From JAGPDF01 sp052035735 (GTDB lineage: Bacteria; Acidobacteriota; Thermoanaerobaculia; Multivoradales; JAGPDF01): DNA of 18,679 nucleotides. Position 1 is the first letter of the stretch. Each line of letters opens with the position of its first letter. Where the stretch lies: positions 1 to 18,679 of the forward strand of contig JBPOHI010000023.1 in NCBI GenBank assembly GCA_052035735.1, read 5' to 3'. Both the position numbers and the translations under genes were made by a program. Below are positions 16,051-18,679 of this stretch, one piece after another. The notes below the pieces were generated by a model. It searched no databases, was not told the DNA's origin, and worked only from the letters and a program-made list of their open reading frames with translations.

Positions 16051-16734
16051 TTATACCAGAGAGGCAGCGGAGATCGGGACGACGCGCGGCGCGAACTCCG
16101 CCGACAGCGCTCGCCACTTCGCCGCGACCGCCGCCAGATCGTCCGAACCGGCCTGGCCGGAGACGATCAGCAGCCGCAAGCGGATGGCGCGTTGGCGCCA
16201 CCACCGGCGGCGCAGAAACCGCGGAGCCAGGGCTGCGAGGCCGTCAGCGAGCTCGCACAGCTCCGCCGCGCTGGCGGAGATCATCGTCGGCCGGGCCCAG
16301 GCCACCAGCTCCGGATGCAGCGCCGCAGCGGGCTCGACGAGGATCGCCGCGCCCGCTGCGATCGCCCGGCGCGCGAGCGCGCGCTCCTCAGGCAGGCCGA
16401 GAGGCCGCCAGGCGATCCAGATGTCGCGCTCGGTCGCCGCCGGCACCCGCAGAACCTCCTCGCCGCCCGCCGGGTCGCGCTCTTCTCCGGTCACCGCCTG
16501 CAGAAAGCCGCCGAGCAGCTCCACCGCCTCGCGCTCGACCCTCGGGCTCGTTGCCGACCGCAGCGCCTCCCGAGCTCCGCCGACCTCGAGGAAGGCAGCC
16601 GCCAGGGAGTACGACCACCAGCGGAAATGCCCGCGGGCGTTGCGATAGAAGAGAAACGGCACCTCGGGTTGCGCCGTTGCCGCGCGGGCGAGTACGGCGG
16701 CGACACCTCCCGCGGACGGCTCGGAGGAGCTCAA
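16051..16734 (-). CDS. Uncharacterised protein resembling a fragment of an acyl-CoA synthetase (AMP-binding) enzyme
   Basis: The 227-residue product lies between the PHA-like gene (22-base gap) and the thiolase gene (23-base gap). Its N-terminus (VAAVLARAATAQPEVPFLFYR then HFRWWSYSLAAAF) reads like the opening of adenylate-forming acyl-CoA synthetases. ATERDIWIAWRPL, AAGAAILVEPAAALHPELV and ARPTMISASAAELCELADG resemble the middle of their N-domain, and LRLLIVSGQAG the turn after it. The ATP-binding TSGTTG-type loop and the whole catalytic C-terminal half are absent, so it cannot be an active ligase. It ends on a clean TAA with no sign of a recent frameshift. It may be an atrophied subunit, a binding protein or a decaying gene. 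The start is a TTG at 16734 with no clear ribosome site, so the exact start is uncertain. The family link is by eye. Confidence 0.65.
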   Translation of the reverse strand: MSSSEPSAGGVAAVLARAATAQPEVPFLFYRNARGHFRWWSYSLAAAFLEVGGAREALRSATSPRVEREAVELLGGFLQAVTGEERDPAGGEEVLRVPAATERDIWIAWRPLGLPEERALARRAIAAGAAILVEPAAALHPELVAWARPTMISASAAELCELADGLAALAPRFLRRRWWRQRAIRLRLLIVSGQAGSDDLAAVAAKWRALSAEFAPRVVPISAASLV

Positions 16735-16756
16735 GAGGGTCCGGCGTGGCGAAGGC

Positions 16757-17035
16757 TCAAGCGGCGGCGGTGCGCATCGCGGTGCCGATCTTCTGCTCGA
16801 TCATGCCGCGCATCATGCTCGCTGGCGGTCCGAGCGTGGCGCGCCCGACCAGCTTGCCGTCCTCGAAACAGATCATGCCTTTGGCGCCCGGGCCGGAGAG
16901 CTCGAGCGTGTCGCCCGTCCAGTTGCGCCGCAGCATGCCGCCGGGGAACTCCTTCGCCAGTGCCGCGTCGAGCGCGGGGCGGATCTCGTCCATACCGGAT
17001 TTCGTCGTCGGGACTTCCAGTGTGAGGTCGCTCAT
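16757..17035 (-). CDS. Polyhydroxyalkanoic acid system family-like small protein
   Basis: The 92-residue protein from the ATG at 17035 reads MSDLTLEVPTTKSGMDE, then LDAALAKEFPGGMLRRNWTG, LELSGPGAKGMICFEDGKL and GRATLGPPASMMRGMIEQKI. Its length, order of strands and helices, and the G-x-I-x-x-x-D-x-x-L pattern fit the small family annotated as polyhydroxyalkanoic acid system protein (PHA granule region), whose molecular role is poorly known. It is probably cytoplasmic. It leads the minus-strand operon with the thiolase, which fits a link to acyl-CoA or storage-lipid metabolism, but no PHA synthase is in the window. Extending to 17089 would add 18 unconserved residues and overlap the divergent gene. 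A weak alternative is a lipid-binding SCP2-like fold. Confidence 0.7.
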   Translation of the reverse strand: MSDLTLEVPTTKSGMDEIRPALDAALAKEFPGGMLRRNWTGDTLELSGPGAKGMICFEDGKLVGRATLGPPASMMRGMIEQKIGTAMRTAAA

Positions 17036-17043
17036 ACGCCGGC

Positions 17044-17049
17044 AAATTA
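17044..17049 (-). promoter_or_regulatory. Candidate -10 element (TAATTT) of the minus-strand operon
   Basis: TAATTT on the minus strand fits the TAnnnT pattern and ends eight bases before the ATG at 17035. No Shine-Dalgarno sequence or -35 box is visible. If used, the transcript would be leaderless or nearly so. Confidence 0.25.
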
Positions 17050-17073
17050 CCACAGCGACGGCACGCATCCTGC

Positions 17074-17079
17074 TACAGT
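17074..17079 (+). promoter_or_regulatory. Candidate extended -10 element (TGC-TACAGT) of the M48 gene
   Basis: TACAGT preceded by TGC (17071-17073) resembles an extended -10 promoter, which can work without a -35 box. It ends eight bases before the ATG at 17088 with no ribosome site between, mirroring the element on the opposite strand of the same 52-base intergenic region. Confidence 0.35.
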
Positions 17080-17087
17080 CGATCGGC

Positions 17088-18679
17088 ATGCGGTCGCTTC
17101 GGCACTACCTCGCCGGTTGGCTCCTCGTCCTCCTCCCCGCTTCCGGCTCGCCCACGTCGGCCTACGCCTCCGCCGCGCTGGCGCCGGACCCTGCACCGGC
17201 CGCCCGGTCGGACGTCGCCACGCCGCCCGAGCCGACCCGCCCCCGAACTCCCGACGAGGAGCTCTTCGGCAAGAGCCTCGAGGCCGCCGCGCAGGCGATG
17301 CAGGTCTACGGCGCCTGGGAGAATCCGGCGGCGCTGGCGCGCGTCGCTTCGATCGGCTACCGGGTGGCGAAAGAGGCCAAATTCGACGAGTTTCCGATCT
17401 CCTTCTACCTCGCCGACATGGCCGAGCCCAACGCCTTCGCGCTGCCCGGCGGGCAGATCTTCGTCACCCGCGGGATGATCGAGCTCGGACTCAACGACGA
17501 CGCCCTGGCGGCGCTCCTCGGGCACGAGATCACCCACGTGGTCAAGAAACACGGCATTCGGCTCGAGCGCAAGGCGATGCTGCTCAACATCCTGTCGCAG
17601 GCGGTGCTGGTCGGTGTCGCGGTCGCCGCCGACAAGAACCGCGATCCGGTGCTCAACGTGCCCGACCCCTACGGCTACTACAACTCCCGCGACCGGCCGG
17701 AAGGCAACCTGGTCTTCGGCAGCTACGCCGCCAGCGTCATCCTGTCCGAGCTCTTGCTGCGCAGCTACAGCCGCGACTACGAGGACGAGTCGGACTCCGA
17801 GGGCCAGCGCTGGGCGTCGGCGGCCGGCTTCGCGACGGACGGCACGGTGCAGCTCATGTCGCTACTGGGCTCGCGGCTCCCCGACAGCTCGCGCGAGTAC
17901 GGCTACTGGCGCACGCACCCGTTCTTCGACCAGCGCGTTCTCGCCGCGAAGGCGCGCAGTCCCGAGCTCACCGCGGGCATCGCGCGCCCGGCCGAGGACT
18001 TCCGGATGCGCACCCAGGCCGAGATCCTCGCCTTTGAGAATCGTCTTCCGCCGGTCAAGCGCCCCGACACCGCCGAAGCCGGCGAGCGCCGCCCCGACCG
18101 CGGCGGCGGCTCGCGCGAAGACCGCTCGGCCAAGCCGCCCGTGACGCCGCTCGAGCTGCTGCACTCGGCAGCGCTCACCGCCTGGCCCGTGGGTCCGGCG
18201 GCGGAGCGCCTGCGCAGCGAGCGCCTGCACGCCCTGCGCGCGAAGGAGATCGAGGCCCGGCCGGCCGGCTTGCGTGACTACGGCCAGGTGCTGGCGATCT
18301 ACGACAAGGAGATCGACGCCCTCCTCGGACTCTCCCCGGACAGCCCGGCGCTTGCCGGCTTCCGCGCCGAGCGCCAGGCGCTCAGCACGCAGCGCGACGA
18401 GCTTCTGCCTGAGGCGCTCGCGGTCTGGAAGAGCGGCGTCTACGGCACACCCTTCCTCGAGACCTTGCTGAGCAACTACCCCGGCATTCCGGAGGCGCCT
18501 GCCGTGCACCTCGCCCTCGGCGAGGCCTACGCCAGGACGGCGCGCCAGGCGGGCGCCGTAGGCGAGTTCTTGGCCGCCTGGAAGTCCGACCCGGAAGGCC
18601 CTTCCGGCGAGGCCGCGCGACGCGGCCTGCGCAACCTCGCGCCGGCCCTGGACCAGCTGACAGCCTTGGCCGAGCTCGC
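17088..18679 (+). CDS. BepA-like M48 metalloprotease with C-terminal helical repeats, partial at the right edge
   Basis: The frame is open from the ATG at 17088 to the edge, at least 530 residues. It starts with a signal peptide (HYLAGWLLVLLPASGS), so it is exported. A Pro/Ala-rich linker leads to the M48 domain: PNAFALPGGQIFVTRG precedes HEITH (146-150, zinc ligands His146 and His150, catalytic Glu147), and DESDSEG supplies the third ligand Glu234 with Asp236. Between them is a Tyr/Asp-rich stretch (DPYGYYNSRDRPEGN) that makes this loop longer than in E. coli BepA, going from memory of that protein. After the catalytic domain comes a charged linker (about residues 325-345) and then a helical region with a tetratricopeptide-like rhythm. 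BepA-type proteins act in the periplasm, helping outer-membrane proteins assemble or degrading stalled ones. The family is secure, the substrate inferred. Confidence 0.92.
   Translation, partial: MRSLRHYLAGWLLVLLPASGSPTSAYASAALAPDPAPAARSDVATPPEPTRPRTPDEELFGKSLEAAAQAMQVYGAWENPAALARVASIGYRVAKEAKFDEFPISFYLADMAEPNAFALPGGQIFVTRGMIELGLNDDALAALLGHEITHVVKKHGIRLERKAMLLNILSQAVLVGVAVAADKNRDPVLNVPDPYGYYNSRDRPEGNLVFGSYAASVILSELLLRSYSRDYEDESDSEGQRWASAAGFATDGTVQLMSLLGSRLPDSSREYGYWRTHPFFDQRVLAAKARSPELTAGIARPAEDFRMRTQAEILAFENRLPPVKRPDTAEAGERRPDRGGGSREDRSAKPPVTPLELLHSAALTAWPVGPAAERLRSERLHALRAKEIEARPAGLRDYGQVLAIYDKEIDALLGLSPDSPALAGFRAERQALSTQRDELLPEALAVWKSGVYGTPFLETLLSNYPGIPEAPAVHLALGEAYARTARQAGAVGEFLAAWKSDPEGPSGEAARRGLRNLAPALDQLTALAEL

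Noticed and set aside
14603..16648. Open frame of about 680 codons on the plus strand across the thiolase and its upstream neighbour
   Set aside because: It is Arg/Ala/Gly-rich with no recognisable motif and runs antisense through the thiolase catalytic motifs. It also crosses the gap between two well-supported genes.

Overview
This is an 18.7 kb chromosomal window from a GC-rich, diderm (Gram-negative-type) bacterium. Codon third positions are dominated by G and C. The genes encode outer-membrane and periplasmic proteins: an Omp85-like barrel, a BepA-like M48 protease, signal peptides and MurB. A DUF4388 protein and a secreted protein ending in a DGFExGxxxxWS tail fit an Acidobacteriota-like lineage (for example Thermoanaerobaculia). 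That placement is inference; no marker here fixes the taxon. There is no rRNA, tRNA, CRISPR array, insertion sequence or integrase, and no gene-free stretch longer than about 110 bases. The window is densely packed housekeeping and cell-envelope DNA.

Layout, left to right. (1) 1-875, minus: a multi-membrane GT-C-type glycosyltransferase, cut by the left edge. (2) 965-2911, plus: a membrane O-acyltransferase fused to an SGNH domain; with gene 1 it forms a divergent surface-glycan pair. (3) 3014-4096, plus: a secreted protein of unknown function, convergent with (4) murB (minus). (5) recA (plus), divergent from murB and translationally coupled to (6) a small membrane-anchored protein. (7) A DUF4388 protein (minus), convergent with gene 6 and divergent from (8) a 990-residue three-part outer-membrane protein (plus). 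(9) A histone-deacetylase-fold enzyme with an unassigned C-terminal domain (plus), 19 bases after gene 8 and so probably in its operon. (10-13) A four-gene minus-strand operon read from 17035 to 12759: a PHA-system-like small protein, a short protein resembling part of an acyl-CoA synthetase, a FadI-type thiolase, and a secreted M14 carboxypeptidase. (14) 17088 to the right edge, plus: a BepA-like M48 metalloprotease, divergent from the operon.

Functionally, genes 1 and 2 probably build or decorate surface polysaccharide, murB makes peptidoglycan precursor, and genes 8 and 14 belong to the outer membrane and its quality control. The operon led by gene 10 joins acyl-CoA or storage-lipid metabolism to a secreted peptidase. 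I see no defence island or obvious new multi-gene system. The most unusual items are the deacetylase fusion, the three-domain outer-membrane protein, the atrophied synthetase-like protein and the small envelope protein coupled to recA.
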